A stretch of DNA of 64,000 nucleotides, from positions 369,745-433,744 of the forward strand of contig NW_005178652.1 in the NCBI RefSeq assembly GCF_000350225.1, read 5' to 3'. A program made the position numbers and the translations under genes. Shown here piece after piece: positions 11,507-24,037 of the stretch (position 1 is the stretch's first letter; each line of letters begins with the position of its first letter). Under the pieces are notes generated by a model, which saw only the letters and a list, made by a program, of their open reading frames with translations, searched no databases and was not told where the DNA came from. Source of the stretch: Chondrus crispus. Its lineage: Eukaryota > Rhodophyta > Florideophyceae > Gigartinales > Gigartinaceae.

Positions 11507-14500
11507 GCTCCATACGCAATGTGATGATGGAAAGCGAAAGGAAGACGCGAGCCGCAACCAGATTCCTATGTTTTTACTTTCTTAACTATTCTGTTTCGTT
11601 TTTGTTTTTTTTGGTTGCTTTGTTTTCTTTTATGTTTGTTTTCCCTTCCAGAGACGCACCTAGGTCGGCGATCCCGAAGCGAGCGCGAGAAGTTCTAGGA
11701 AGAACCCGACAGGCGCCCAAGGGTGACATTGGATTGCGAACCGCCGATCGTGATTAAGGCTATAAGCTGTATCTCGAGTCGAGGAAGAGGTCTGTCCTAC
11801 AAGGGAACGGGTGTGACGAGACGATTGGAGAAGAAGGGAATGCGTCAGATTGACGGGTGTGCTACCTTCGAGATAAGGTAGAAAGTTGGGAGAGAATGCA
11901 GTCGATGGGCGACTGCACGCGGACGAGGCGGATCAAGACGACGTGTAGGAGGCGAGGAATGAGCATAGCGGAAGTAAGGCGCCTCGGCAATGGCGAGAAG
12001 GAAAGATGAGGTGAGAGGCGCAGGTATGCGTGGCTTAACGCTCATGGAGACAGAGCGGCGAGATGCGCCACATCAGGGAGTGACGAAGTCACTGCAGCCT
12101 CAGGTGGACACAATGCGAAAATTACGTAGGATCACGCGTCGCATGGGTGTGCACGCAAAGGGACGTTTAGATCAGGGATCCGTGCTCGTCTGAATCAGTG
12201 TGAATGGGAATGTTTGTGAGGTTTTTCACGTATAGACAAAGAACAAGTGGTGCGCGTTAACGCGCGAGACTACACCGTGTGGGGGGGGACAAATTGTTTT
12301 GTCGTTCCTGTTGACTTCGTCCACAACGAGAATTGGCTCGACGCCGTCATCAAGGCGATCAACCGCTTGCTTTTCAGTCGGTCGATCCACTCCTGTCCCA
12401 ATCTCTGTTTCGTTCCTGTTTTCTTTTCTTTTTCTTTTTTTTTGTAATGTTAACGACACAATGCAACTGCGCCCGTCGACCCGCTGACGAGGCCATAGCT
12501 CACGTTTCTACTTTACGTTCGCCCCAGCCGTGAAGCAACACACGCAGATGAAATGAAGGATCGAAGACACCGTCTTGGTTGAGCTGAACAGCGAGGCTTG
12601 GTACAGTATTGTATTCGACGACTCCTACCAGCGCTACTTATGAACGCCTATGCGAACACCGCTGGTGTGTGGGAAAGGAGGACGACTTCCGGTCGACGGG
12701 AGGAAGACGTTGGAAATTTTTCGAGAACGAGGAATTTGTAGTTGGAGAAGAATTTCGTAACGGAGACGCACTACAGTGGGGCCGCATGAAAAAGGTCGTG
12801 GATGGAGGGAGAATCGTCAAGGATTCGGGTGAGAACAACGGCAAAGAGGGAAGAGGACCTCCGATGCCCGGGGAAAAATTAGTATCAAGGTTTTGACACG
12901 GAGGACGAACAGTGTCATCGCACCAGCAAGAGGATATTAGCAAAGGAAGTGAAAGCATGCGTCCCGAGGAGACTTTGTTTAAGTCGTACGTGCCTACCGG
13001 AGTGGTTCTCTCAGGCAAAAGAAAATTGACCGTTAGACGAGGGAGAGGAGTACGTGTCGGGGACGGGCAAGAGAATGGACCGCATCCCTGGAGAAGGCCC
13101 GAAAGCTCGGCGATAGTGCCGATTGTCCGCGGTGTGTGCTGAGAAGAAATGGGAGCGCACGGATTCAGCGAGTGGGTCAGAGACGAAAAGCCACTTTGAC
13201 TTCGAAGGGAAAGGCAGCAGTTACCCTTGGGCACCTCCGATGGGAAGATGAATTTTTACGACCAAGTCAGTAGATACACGTGTCGACGTGTGCAGGTGAA
13301 AATTCTTGTTACGAAATCAGTAGTTGTCACGATCAAAAAAACGCGTTGTTCGACGCAGCGCGATCTAACCCCGCTCTCGCTCCGACACTGCTACAAAGTC
13401 GCATCCCGTCGCAGCTATAAACAAGATCACGATCGCTGCCGACACGCTTTTGGAAAAGATAAGGAAGGGCAGTGAATGAGGCCCCGTGTTACGGGCTACA
13501 GGCAATTGAGGATCGTCTCGATGAGCTCGGAGAATTGGAAGAAAAAGAGAATTACTGTCGGTCGCGCAGCCGTCGGTGACAGCACTAACTGGAGACGCAA
13601 ATCGTGCGCAACAAGAGAATACCTACCACGTTTCTCACAAACGCCTGATGGACAGTTGGACACCACTTCAGGACTGTCGTGTTTGACAGTCGGACGAAAC
13701 GCGAAGGAGATCCAGACGGCAACGAACCTGAGTCGCCGTCAACATGTTTGTTCCCCGACTGAGTGCAGGGAGTTGGAACCGAGGCGGCTCACGGAGATCG
13801 ACCTGAACCGTGGCACGCCGCCTCGTCGACCTTGACCCATCAATAATGTCGTGCTCCAAAAGATCGAAATGTCATCTACTTTCTCACTAGTTAATTTTCT
13901 TTTGAAGAGGTTCCGGTCGCGAGCAAACGGAAGCTCAAGGGTCAGAGCTTCCTTGCTATCCTTTGAAATTATTTTTGACGCGGACGTCGAAGCTTCGTGC
14001 AATTCGTAAGATTAACGATCTCGGAACCGACCAGCAGGTCCGACGCCGTGACACGAACCGGGTATGCTCAGTGTACCTATGCGGTGTTCTGTGTACTCCA
14101 GCACCCAACGAGTACGCTGTAACGGTCGACATCTAGCCAGAGATCAAGGACGTTGTTTTAGCCGGCTGCCCAGGTCACCTCCACCGCGTAACCGAAAAGG
14201 ACAACCTATTTATATATGTTTTTTTGGACATGTCGGGGAGAGCGGAGCGGAAGTCAATATGACCACAGCAAAATGGACTTTCGCACGTGATCAGTCACCG
14301 GCAGAAAGAGAAACTTGTTGACCTCGCCACGTTGAAAATCGTAGACGAGGTGTCCCCTGCACAGGCTTTGAGAACGCGACAGGAGGCACTCACGACGTCT
14401 TCACCGCGCCATTTCAAGGACAAAATTTAAACGGGGCGTTTGAGCATTGTGCACGGAACTCACCCTTGAGGTCGGCGGGTCTGACCGAAGGGATCGAGCA

Positions 14501-15448
14501 TAGCCACGACCCCTACTTCGTTTTTATTTCGACCTATCAAAGCTTCTCCGCGACTTATCAAGGATGCCAATTATGAGTTTCGCCGACGAAGCCGCGAGGA
14601 CAATAGGACACTGTCCGTTTGGAAGACGGAGTTCGAAAATAAGCGGGAGAAAAAAAAGGGAAATTGTCGGAGACCTGAACTGGAGCGGGTTACCACCCTG
14701 ATGGGCACAACAGGAGAAATGGGGGATCGAATCGAGTTTCGATTACTCTAGGACCCCTACATGTTTTATGTGTAGCTATCGTCCCGAGACGGAATCTCAG
14801 AGGAGGTAATCATGTGTTGGGGAGCTGGGATATTGTCTCGTGGAGGCGTGAACATGAGCATCGGGAAAGCCTGAAAGTTAAGAAAGATGGGGGCCTTTCT
14901 GAAGGTCGAGAGCGGTCCGTGGGCCGAGCAATGAAAAACAAAGAGGGCTTGACCCCCCAGCCGGCGATCTGGTGGACAAGCAGAGGAAAAGAGAAGGAAA
15001 TAGGGGAGGTGTAACTGCAGTAGCAGAAGTGCCCGACAAAGGGATAAGAGGAGGAAGACAGTAACGAGCAAAAAAGAAGGAAAGAGGGGTTGACAGAAGA
15101 AGCGACCGCATTGACGGTACGCAGAAAAAGAGGAGGAAGACGACGGCCCGAGGTGTGATCCAGGGATCGGAGGGGGGGCACACATGGTACCCAAGGGGGG
15201 GGCTCGAGGATGAGCGTGCCGTGTTGGATAAAGAGGAGGGAAAGGAAAATGAGGAGAAGGATGACGTACGTGTTGAAAAAAAGAGGAGAGAAACTGTAAC
15301 AAGAGGAGGAAGTGGATAGGAGAAGGAAATGCAATTATTTTCGGTGGAACGAAGGGAAGTGCCGACGATGAGTCAACACTCTCAGAGGACAATGATTCAA
15401 ACATGAATCGGCAGGGCGCTACCATCGGCAAGGGGTCAATGGGACGAT
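11507..15448. other. Non-coding 3.9-kb spacer of element B between pol and aORF
   Basis: No reading frame with recognisable similarity was found on either strand. Short frames here are shadows or chance. Near 11,570-11,640 and 12,410-12,440 there are T-rich tracts. From 14,930 to 15,330 the sequence is strongly purine-rich on the plus strand. The equivalent interval is 175 bp in element A and 2.1 kb in element C, so its length is not conserved. Confidence 0.6.
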
Positions 15449-17401
15449 TTACCCGAGAATATTTTTCCTTGGCAGTGAGGCGACAAGTTGCGCCAGTAAG
15501 CGCAGGGCAACAAGGGACGCTCCTCGAAGAGCCCCCTCGTTTATTCCGTGGGCACGGAGTAATGTGCGATAAACGCTGGCGGCGCCGTCGTTCTTTTTGA
15601 TGACATCTGGAGAGGACGGGGTGATCGAACCTCCCCTGGTCGATTGGACTGCGTCGGCAATTAGTGACAAGGGGGCGGCAACTGGAACAGCCGCAGGAGA
15701 AGGGGGACAAGCTGGGACGTGCACAGGTGAAGACGGTGCAGGGGGAGCCGAGGGGGTAAGGGACGAAGAATTTCCCTTCCTTTCTGGGACGGCGCGCACG
15801 GACAGACTGTCAGTCCGGCTAGATGACGAGGGGACCTCTCTCGTCTCTGATAGAGGTTGACACCTGGCCACTGGAGGTGAATGGGACCGCAAAGGGGATT
15901 GGACTTCCTCATTCTCAGGGGCTCTCGCCGCCCTTATCGAAGCATTCACAGGAGGAGTGGGGCCGGCCGGATCGACAGGGAGTGAATTCGGTGAGACCGG
16001 TAATACCGGGCGAGAACGCAAAGGCTCCCGGGGACAGAGGTCGCGCTCGCGGGGACCCGCAAGGAGGACGGGCAATTCAACCGGAACGGGCGTCTGACTC
16101 CCATACTGCCGACTCAGACGCGCCTCGTCGCAAGAACATTGCGATCCCGTCCAGGGGTTAAACCAAGCGTAGTCCCCCGCACCACGATGAGCACGACCAG
16201 GAGAGAAGGAGGGGCGTTGCCGGACGAAGGAACGAGAGGAATTTTGACGCGGTATCGAGTCCCAATCGACCTTCTCTATTTTATCGAGGAGAGAATGCAG
16301 TTCGGTGTCTGCATCAGCACCGCCCACGGGAATCGAATAATCGAGGCGTCGCATAAGGCTGATGAGCTGGGGAGGCAAGTACCACAACCTCCAGCAGTCG
16401 TAGGTCTCCCACAGGAAGGTCACTGCCACTTTGGTACACCACTCTGTGAGGAAGACTACCCAAAGGCCGTGTCGAGGGTCACATAAATACCTTCCGTAAT
16501 ACGTGTACACGGGGCCGAGCTCAGCCCAGAAGCCTTGGCAGACCTCAAATTGGCTCCACCACGACGAAATACGCTGATAACGATTCGCGTAATGGGACCT
16601 CGAGATTTCGCGCGCCTCCAACATCTGGTAGGCCACAAAATAACCCGTGTCAGACCGAATACGGCGTTCGAAGCGCACTGTATGCTGGAAGAAGGGGATG
16701 GTACCCTGCTTGATAAGTCGGAAATTAGCCGGAATTATGGCGTTGGTCCACATCATAGCGTCGCCCGAGACGGTCCGTTGGTTGAACCAAAGGCGGTTAG
16801 CTTCATGAGGAGGGTTATCGGAGGTCCAGGCCAGCATGTTGTCGAGGTAAGACCGCTCGCCCTCGGTGCGAAATTGCCACGTGTCACAACCGAATTCCTC
16901 AGGGATGAGATCCTGCGTCAATGGCAGCTCAAGCCTGTCACACACAGCGGTCATGAAGCGGGTCGATAACACCGCACGACCACGAGGCGGAGTGTGACAC
17001 AGAATGGAGGGAGGAATGGCGATGCGAGCCAACCAATCGTAAGACCGAATGGCTTGAAGGGGGATTTGTCCTGGAAGCATACCGGCGCCATCGGCGAACG
17101 AGTAAGCAATGTCATCGAATGCGCATACACCGATCACTGAGAACTATTTAGCGGAAGCAAAAAGCTCAGGATTAAGGCGCATGGTCTTGTCGTGGAGTTC
17201 CGACGCAGCAGGGTATCGACGCGAGGATGGTGCGTTAGAATCAGAATCGGGGTGGGCAACAGGGTCGACATGTTGGGAATCAGGGGGTAATCGAGGGATG
17301 GAAGGAAGACTTAGAGGGTCGTGGGAAGTGGAAGAAAAGCCCACACCGTAGCGCTTGCGTTTGGTACCACCACTCGAGTGGCTCGGGGATGAAGGGAACA
17401 T
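15449..17401 (-). pseudogene. Antisense ORF (aORF) of element B
   Basis: Minus-strand frame opposite to gag-pol, ATG at 17401-17399, 123 bp inside the 3' LTR. It runs 650 codons with one in-frame TAG at 17144-17146, after an N-terminal segment of 85 codons (basic patch TKRKRYG, then Ser/Pro). The middle part (about residues 90-400) is globular-looking and rich in Trp/Tyr (SYLDNMLAWTSDN, YYGRYLCDPRHG, VFLTEWCTKVAVTF). It shares with other aORFs an EW motif inside a hydrophobic helix-like stretch. The C-terminal third is Pro/Ser/Arg-rich. Similarity to Z and C is weak by eye; assignment to the same class rests mainly on position, orientation, length and layout. No known domain was recognised. 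Confidence 0.6.
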
Positions 17402-17524
17402 GGGGCTCGTCTTGCTCTTGCACTTTCACCGATTACCGGATACGGCGGTGTAGGGTTATGAGAGAAACGGCGAGGAGATTATACGATGGCGGAGTGGCGT
17501 ACAAGAGCGCTCCGAAGGGGGATA

Positions 17525-18489
17525 TGTAGTGCAATATGCACCTGAAAAGGGGGTGAAAAGAAAGGAAAATATTTGAATATGAAAAGTAGTCCGGGTTGGG
17601 GGACACACGTGTGAATAATTGCACAGTTTTAATTTCTAATTATTTTATTTTATTTAGTTAATTAGTTGGCATTAATTTTGCTGACATTAGATTAGATTTA
17701 GGATCTAGCGCCGCGAGCTACTGTAGTGGCTCCGGCGGGCGATATATACCTTAGCCCTCTGACCACCAAGTCAGTAAAGGTAACCCGAGTTGCCAGAGTC
17801 CGATATCGCCTTGGTTGAAGTCCGTCTTTTACAAGACATTCCCTTTAACTACAGATTACTTTATCCTTTGCGCTCGGGGGTCCCCCTTTTTTCCTTATCA
17901 ATTTTCCTTTATTTCCTTATCCTAATTTCCCTTAATCTTGAGTTGGTCCCACCTTGTAGGATTGCGATCCGCAACGTGACGTCATTTCCCATCGGGCTTA
18001 TGTGTTGGTGCACCAGTGGTGCTTTTCTCAGTGTTGGTTCCATTGGAATCTGGTTGCGACCGATCCGTTGTTGGTACTTTGCCATCGGGCAGTACGACGG
18101 TGTAGCGCTGCTACGTTTTCTTCTTTCCCGACGGGCTACTTTGCGACGTCCCCGTCGAAGACCTTATCAAGGGTATAAGGTGTACAAGGCGCTCTTCGAG
18201 CATTGGATTTACGACCCATCGGACCATGTTTACCTAAACACCCCTCCGAACTCGTCGAGCAGTTGCCTTTACAAGTCTCTACCACCATTTACCGATCCCG
18301 GGCTGGGCCCTTCTCTTTGCCCCCCCTATCAGGGATCCGAGCTACTGCGGGCCGCAAACCCGCTTAAAGAGGACAGGGAGCTTCGAACACTCCGTAGCGC
18401 TGTGCCGTTGGCAGTTGTTGTTTTTGTTGCTGTTGTTTGTGTTGGACCGTCGGACCTTGGTCTCTGCCAGACAGGCGCATTGCACTACA
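17525..18489 (+). repeat. 3' LTR of element B
   Basis: This 965-bp near-copy of 3663-4628 is preceded by a polypurine tract (GAAGGGGGATA, 17514-17524). It is followed by TSD ACCGC and the rest of element A integrase. Confidence 0.95.
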
Positions 18490-19507
18490 ACCGCTTCGGT
18501 CGTCGCAGACGCGTTTTTGGGCAACTGGGTCTACGTTTACGGAGCGCCGCGCTACGTACTAACCGAAAATGGCCCTCAGGTTGCTGCGAAATTCTTCGAC
18601 GCGGTATGCGCCCTCCTGGGGGTGCGGCATTATCTCACGACGGCCTACCACCCCCAGTCGAATGGGCAGACCGAACGGTTCAATTGCAGGCTGGTGCAAC
18701 GCCTCCGGCACTACGTGGAGGAACACCAGCGCGATTGGGACGACTACGTGCAGCCGCTGACCTTCGCGTACAATACGCAGGTCCACCGGTCGACGGAGAC
18801 GACTGCGTTCGACCTGGTGTTAACGGCCACCGTCCAGTTTAATTCTCCCCGGTACTGTACCGCAGCACGCGGGGACCCATCGAGAGGACCCGCGGATCCC
18901 GGTACAGTACAAGCGCGCTAGGCTGCGCAAGCTTTGCGACGCGTTCGACCGTGCTCGGACGAAATTAACCGCGTCGCAAAAGTGGTACAAGGACAATTTT
19001 GACAAGAAGGTCCGCTTCCGTCCGGTCGTTGTGGCGGGCGATTTTGTCTACGTTGATCGCCCGCCCCGCCCGTTGACAAGCGTCGAGCGACGCACGCGTG
19101 CGCAAGGTACGACTGGAACGGACGAGCTCCCTGTCAAACTACTACCGAAGACAGAGGGTCCGTTTCGCGTGCGCTCCGCTACGGCCACCACGGTCCTCAT
19201 CGAGCAGGACGGCGTGGAAAATCGCGTGAACATCGACCGCGTTACGAAGATGCCGCGTGGGCCGGGGGATACCGTCACCCCGGCCACGTCGACCGAATCG
19301 GACGCACAAGCCGCAACGCCAAGAGCGGAGTACGTCGTTGACCGCATTGTCAGACATCGTACTACGCGCGGCGGGATCGCCTACAAGGTCCGGTGGTATG
19401 GATATACCGCTTCGGACGACACCTACGAGCCCTCCGAGGGGCTCCGGCAGCCGTTCATAGACCGGTATTGGCGTACGCGCCAAGGGCGGGCACGTGCGCA
19501 AGCGTAG
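18490..19507 (+). pseudogene. pol: Element A pol, part 2: integrase core end and chromodomain
   Basis: Continues the integrase interrupted at 3662, in frame after allowing for the 5-bp duplication. Visible are the second and third catalytic regions (YGAPRYVLTENGPQ, TAYHPQSNGQTERFN) and the GPY/F-like linker (KTEGPFRVRSAT). A chromodomain follows at the C-terminus (EYVVDRIVRHR, AYKVRWYGYT, DTYEP), ending at TAG 19505-19507. The second catalytic motif reads TENGPQ where the other copies have SDNG, so the core Asp is replaced by Glu. A frameshift near 18,830-18,850 separates the core from the C-terminal domains. Chromodomains of this type are thought to steer integration to particular chromatin. 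Confidence 0.85.
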
Positions 19508-19682
19508 CGCGCCCTGAGGTCCCGCATGGCCACATCGTCAAGATGACTTCGCCATCACGTGCTGCGCATCGCCGCACGCACGCGCCCCGGACAAGTGATA
19601 GGATCACCGTTAATCGGCCTGGTTTATGGGGAGCGAGGCCCCTAATTGGCTACGCGAAAGGGGGCGACCAACGGGTCGGGGC

Positions 19683-22600
19683 TCAAGGACGACGCGTGCG
19701 CTTAGCGGGCGGAGCCGCCGCGGCATCTTCGGGCGCGGGGCGCGAGGCCCCGACCGTATCGGCAGGCATCGGTGGCTCCGCGAGACGTTGGTTGACGACT
19801 GCGAGGATGTCCTGCACGCCGCGGAGCTTCTCGTGATGCTCGACGGGCTCACGCTCCGCCGCGGTGGAGCCCTCTCGGAGCGCCGCGACGGTCGTTCTCA
19901 ACTGCTTGAATTGATGCATCCACTCGCGCGCCTGCATCAGCGCCTGCTCAACCGACGAAGGAACTGTAGTGCAATGCGCCTTTCGGGCAGAGACCGCGGT
20001 CCGATGGTCCAGCAAAAACAACAACAGCAACAAAAAGAAGAACTGCCGATGGCACAGCGCTACGGAGTGTCCGACTCTCCCTTCTCCGTTTAAACGAGGT
20101 TGCGACTCGTAGTAGCTCAGATCCCTGATAGGGGGGGGGGGCACAGAGAAATAGCCCGGCCCGGGATTGGTGTGGTAGAGACTTGCGAAGAGATCTGCTC
20201 GACGAGTGTGGGGTGGGGCGCGTACGTAAGTACCCCGGTTGCACTGGGTTGTAAGGCCAATGCTCGTTGAGCTTCTTCGACACCTTGTGACGCGACAAGG
20301 CTTTCGACGGGGGCGTCGCAACGCAGCCCGACGGGATGAAATGAAAGTAGCAGCGCTACGTCAACCGTGCCGCCCGATGGCTCGAAACACCTACACCGGT
20401 TCGGTCGCAACCGACACCGATGGTACCAACACTGGCTCGTAACACGACGGAGCCTTTCGAGGGAGACGTCGTTGCAACAGTCTCCGTCGAGAAATGGGTC
20501 ACAGTAGCAGCGCTACGTCAACTGTGTCGCCCGATGGCTCGAAACACCTACACAGGTTCGGTCGCAACCGAGGCCGATGGCACCAACACAAGATAGGGGA
20601 AAAATAAGTAGAATTAGAGATAGAAAAGGATAAGGAAATAAAGGAAAGAGAAAAGGGAAACCCCGAGCGATAGAGGATGCCGTAGGCTTAGGTAAAAGGG
20701 AGCGTCGTGGTAGAGACGGACTTCGACCAAGGCGACATTCAACTCCGGCAACTCGGGTTACCTTTACTGACTTGGTGGTCAGAGGGCTAAGGTATATATC
20801 GCCCCGCCGGAGCCTCTACAGTAACTCGCGGCGCTAGATCCTAGATCTAATCTAGTGTCAGCAAAATTAATGCCAACTAATTAACTAAATAAAATAATTA
20901 AAAATTAAAACTGTGCAATTATTCACACGTGTGTCCCCCCAACCCGGACTACTTTTCATATCCAAATCCAAATATTTTCCTTCCTTTTCACCCCCCTGTA
21001 GAGCCTATTATTGCACTGCAGGAACTGTTGCCCCCTCGAAGGAGCAAGCGTACTGCAGGGCAGTGAACGCGGCCTCCTCACGGAGGCGCTCCGGGGAAGA
21101 CCGGCCGGACGGTTGCGGAGCGGAAGGAGGCGGCATCAGAGCGGGACGATGATCGCCTTCGGTACCGGTCACCACGCTGATGTGTGCGGGGCTTGAGGTG
21201 GGGGCCGAAATTCCCACGACACCGGATGGTTCTCTTAAGTCGCGTCGCTCTGGTACCAGCCCCTTCGGTGAGTCGCTCTGGATCGAGGCCACGCGAGCGG
21301 ATCCGCCGCGGGCCGGTACCGCGGTCTCGACGACGCTTCTCACCGCACCGGTTCCAGCATCGCGCGGCGGCGTGACATCGGCATCGGCAAGCAATCTGCC
21401 CGTGTCACCCGCGTCGATTGTGTCGACCGCGCCGTCCACGTCGACCGCGACGGTCGCGTCCGCTGGACCGGGGGCTGCGCTGCCACCATCGGCACCGGTC
21501 TCGGCCTCGGCTCCGGAGGGCATCGGTAAGGTGCTCCGCTGGTTCCAGCTGAACCACACGAAGTCCGGCCGGCCGCTCCAATCCATACCCTCGGTGAAGG
21601 CCAACAGCTGCGTCGCGTACGTCGCGTCAAACGCCGTACCCTCGAGGATCTCCGCGATACCGACCGAGCGGGTTAAATCGATGAGCCCCGCCGAGAGGCG
21701 GAAGAACAGGCCGCGCTCACCGAACGGTTCCTCGCGCCGTGCCATCAGCCGCGGGTCGGGACACTTCGTGAATAACGGCAGTCCTTCGCGAGCGGCGTGT
21801 AAGAAGCACAGGAAGGCCAAGACCGCCCATTCGAAAAGCATGATCGCGTGCACCAAGACACGCGTTCGCTCCGTTTCCGCGGATTCCGATCGGCCGAGCG
21901 GCAAACAATGCCCCGCCACGTACGCCATGACGCTCGGCGTCGGTACGCACAGGTACTCCGGCGCCTCGAACGCCGACCAGTTCGTCGGGAGCTCGGGGTA
22001 CAGGCCGCGCCGCGCGGCGCTGGGCACCGAGAAAAACTCGGTGCTGTGCCACATGTGGAAGAAATCGTCCACCCGGCGCCAGCGCAGCCGACTCTGGCGC
22101 GCTGCGTCCTCACCCCACCGCGCTCGGATCGCAACGCTGTACCAGCTGTCGAAAGGCCGCGGAAAGGCCACCAAGCGGACGTCGGGCGCGAGGCCCTCGT
22201 AGCGGCCATACCGACCGAAGAGGTTCAGCAGCGAGACGTGGTACTTTTCCTCGCCCTCGCAGCGGACATAGAGCAAGTCACTGCCCGCCGCGGCCGGCGT
22301 CCGACACGGAGCGCGACGCCATCGCGCCTTCCACGCGCCGGCGCGGTTCTCTTGCGACACGGCACTGCGCCCGGACGGAGTCTTGATCACGCGCACTATC
22401 GGAATGGCCGCGAACCTCGCCGCGTCCAGCAAGTTCCGCTGAACATATTCCTAGACCGTAATCGGAGGCTTGCGACCCGCTGCGCGTCGGCTTGCGCACC
22501 GGTGGCGGTGGTCCATCGAGGACCCGGGCCACAGCGACCGTACGGAGCCGACGCCGCTGCGCAGCCAGGCCGGGGTACCCGGGGCGGTGAATACCCGCCC

Positions 22601-23257
22601 CAGCGACGTTGTCGTCCCGCGTCCGGCCGGTGCAAGCGCTACGCTACTCGACGGCGCCGGCGCCGCGTACGGCGCCTCGGAAGCGGCCCTTGTGAGCGCC
22701 GTGCCCGCAGCGGGCAGCCGCGACATGGGAGGCGGCGGCAGCTCCACGGGGAGCCCCGGGTCCTCCTGGACCATTCGTGGAGCCGCGCCCGCGAGGGGCA
22801 GCGGCGAGGACCGTGTTGCTTGGGCGCCCAGCGGTGGCGAACCAACCGGTAAGGTCGAATCAACTGGCGCTTGCGCGGGCCCCGCCACTCCAGTGGACGG
22901 TTGCAGGCCGTCGCGAAGGCGTCGCCGCGGTGGGAAGGTGGGACCGACCGGCGCCGCTGCCGGAGCCCGAGGCGGGCTCAACGGCTGTCTGTACGCGCGC
23001 ACAGCAGAAGTGTCGCGATGACCGTCCATGGGTTGGTTGAAGAGCCGCTGTAGGGGGATGTCTTCGTCGCTGTCGGAGGAGGTTTCTGAGTTCGCAGGGG
23101 AGTGTTGGGGAAGAACTGGGGGGTCAGTGTGGATCGCGTGGGGAGAATCGGAAGACGCGCTCTCCGAATCGGATGAACCCGCAGCGTTATATACCGCCAG
23201 CTCGCTGACGAGCCAGGGAGCATGATCGTCCGCACGGAGGGGCTTCTGTCCCGGCAT
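19683..23257 (-). pseudogene. Antisense ORF (aORF) of element A, interrupted by a solo LTR
   Basis: Starts at ATG 23257-23255, 91 bp inside the 3' LTR, and ends at 19683. It has an acidic Ser/Asp-rich and Pro/Ala-rich N-terminal third (about 265 residues), then an in-frame TAG at 22451-22453. A globular part follows (WYSVAIRARWGE, WHSTEFFSVP, LFEWAVLAFLCFLH), then Ala/Val/Pro-rich linker. After the inserted LTR there is a coiled-coil-like tail (VEQALMQAREWMHQFKQL). Without the 1,056-bp solo LTR and one TSD copy the frame is 838 codons including stops, and it reads straight through the insertion point. The frame was therefore coding length when the LTR arrived. Function unknown; no known domain recognised. 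It is convergent with pol, whose stop is only 175 bp away. Confidence 0.65.
19965..21020 (-). repeat. Solo LTR of the B family, TSD GGAAC
   Basis: A complete 1,056-bp LTR in reverse orientation (TGTAGTGCAATGCG on the plus strand, ending ATTGCACTGCA) with no internal region. The 5-bp TSD GGAAC is at 19960-19964 and 21021-21025. It is clearly diverged from the element B LTRs and about 90 bp longer. Most of the extra length is an internal repeat: 20344-20433 resembles 20502-20591. It marks an older element removed by LTR-LTR recombination. Confidence 0.92.
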
Positions 23258-23348
23258 CGTGCGCGATAGAAGGAAACGTCCGGAACGGACCCGCGCGGTC
23301 GAGTAGAGGGTCGCTACAGGGACGTAGCTAAAGCTAAGGGGAGAGGTC

Positions 23349-24037
23349 TGTAGTATAATGACCGGCGCGGGCGCGCGGAGGTCATCGGACGGCCGTGTAC
23401 GGTATACACGTGGGCGGTTGTGCCCACGTGTAGCGAGCGCGCGCGCATGCCGAGCGGTCGTAATCTGGCGCACGTGTACAGTAGTGCACATGCCGTCCGA
23501 GCGGTAGCCTACGCGTGTTATGTGTGCGCGTTCGCACACGTGTCGTCCGTGCGGTAGTCTGTAAGCAACACGCGTGTACAGTAGGGAACACGTGTAGTAG
23601 CAGCAGCCGTGCGGTAGTAGTAATTATGGCGCTACCTTTTTAATTGTGTACAGTACCCGGCACGCACTAGGTGGCAGGTACTGTAATACTGTACTGGGAC
23701 AGGTGTCCGAGGCGTCTCTCTGCGGGGTTAAGACCTGGCACCCGTCTCCACCAGTAAACGGGGGCAAGCTCGCCCCCGTCCCTTTCGCGCCTATATACGT
23801 CCGTTTCGGTTGTCTATCGCGCGCGCTGGCTTCTAACCCGTTACCGGTCGCTCCCGTTCACGCAACACGGGGCGACTGCGCGTAACCGGCCAGTGAGCCA
23901 CTCCCTTTTCGCGAGCTCATCCGATCGGTTCAATTAGCGCGTCGCGTCCACGCCGCGTGCTCCCTCGCTATAGCCTCCGCCACTCACCCAACCCAGGGCG
24001 GAGAGGAGTTATCCCACACTTCACACGATTGATGTGA
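23349..24037 (+). repeat. 3' LTR of element A, truncated at its right end
   Basis: Begins TGTAGTATAA after a purine tract (about 23334-23348). The expected end (ATTATACTACA-like) is missing: the sequence runs into an unrelated 104-bp LTR-like repeat at 24038. It contains many CACGTG cores (23405-23600) and TACAGTA words, as in the other LTRs here. Confidence 0.7.

Larger units (their letters stand above)
3663..18489 (+). mobile_element. Ty3/Gypsy chromodomain element B, 14.8 kb, with TSD ACCGC
   Basis: Structurally complete element: 5' LTR, primer binding site, gag, pol with chromodomain, a 3.9-kb non-coding stretch, an antisense ORF, a polypurine tract and 3' LTR. The 5-bp TSD ACCGC is at 3658-3662 and 18490-18494, and removing the element restores the integrase frame of element A. 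The LTRs (966 and 965 bp) differ at about a dozen positions by eye, so the insertion is fairly young. Pol and the antisense ORF nevertheless carry several disabling changes. Confidence 0.95.
2302..24037 (+). mobile_element. Ty3/Gypsy chromodomain element A, broken by three later insertions
   Basis: What remains is pol from the end of reverse transcriptase (2302-3662), the rest of integrase with a chromodomain (18490-19507), an antisense ORF (19683-23257) and a truncated 3' LTR (from 23349). Insertions are Z at 2301/2302, element B at 3662/18490 and a solo LTR in the antisense ORF. The reading frame is conserved across both junctions that can be tested (B and the solo LTR), which shows both inserted into coding sequence. 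The 5' LTR, gag and protease lie left of the window. Confidence 0.85.

Noticed and set aside
14766-15710. Minus-strand frame of 314 codons next to the B aORF
   Set aside because: It overlaps the aORF in another frame and then runs through a pyrimidine-rich spacer (Phe/Leu/Ser/Pro-rich product); no homologous counterpart in A or C.
21180-22202. Plus-strand frame of 340 codons in element A
   Set aside because: Complementary shadow of the aORF; no similarity, and A pol ends at 19507.
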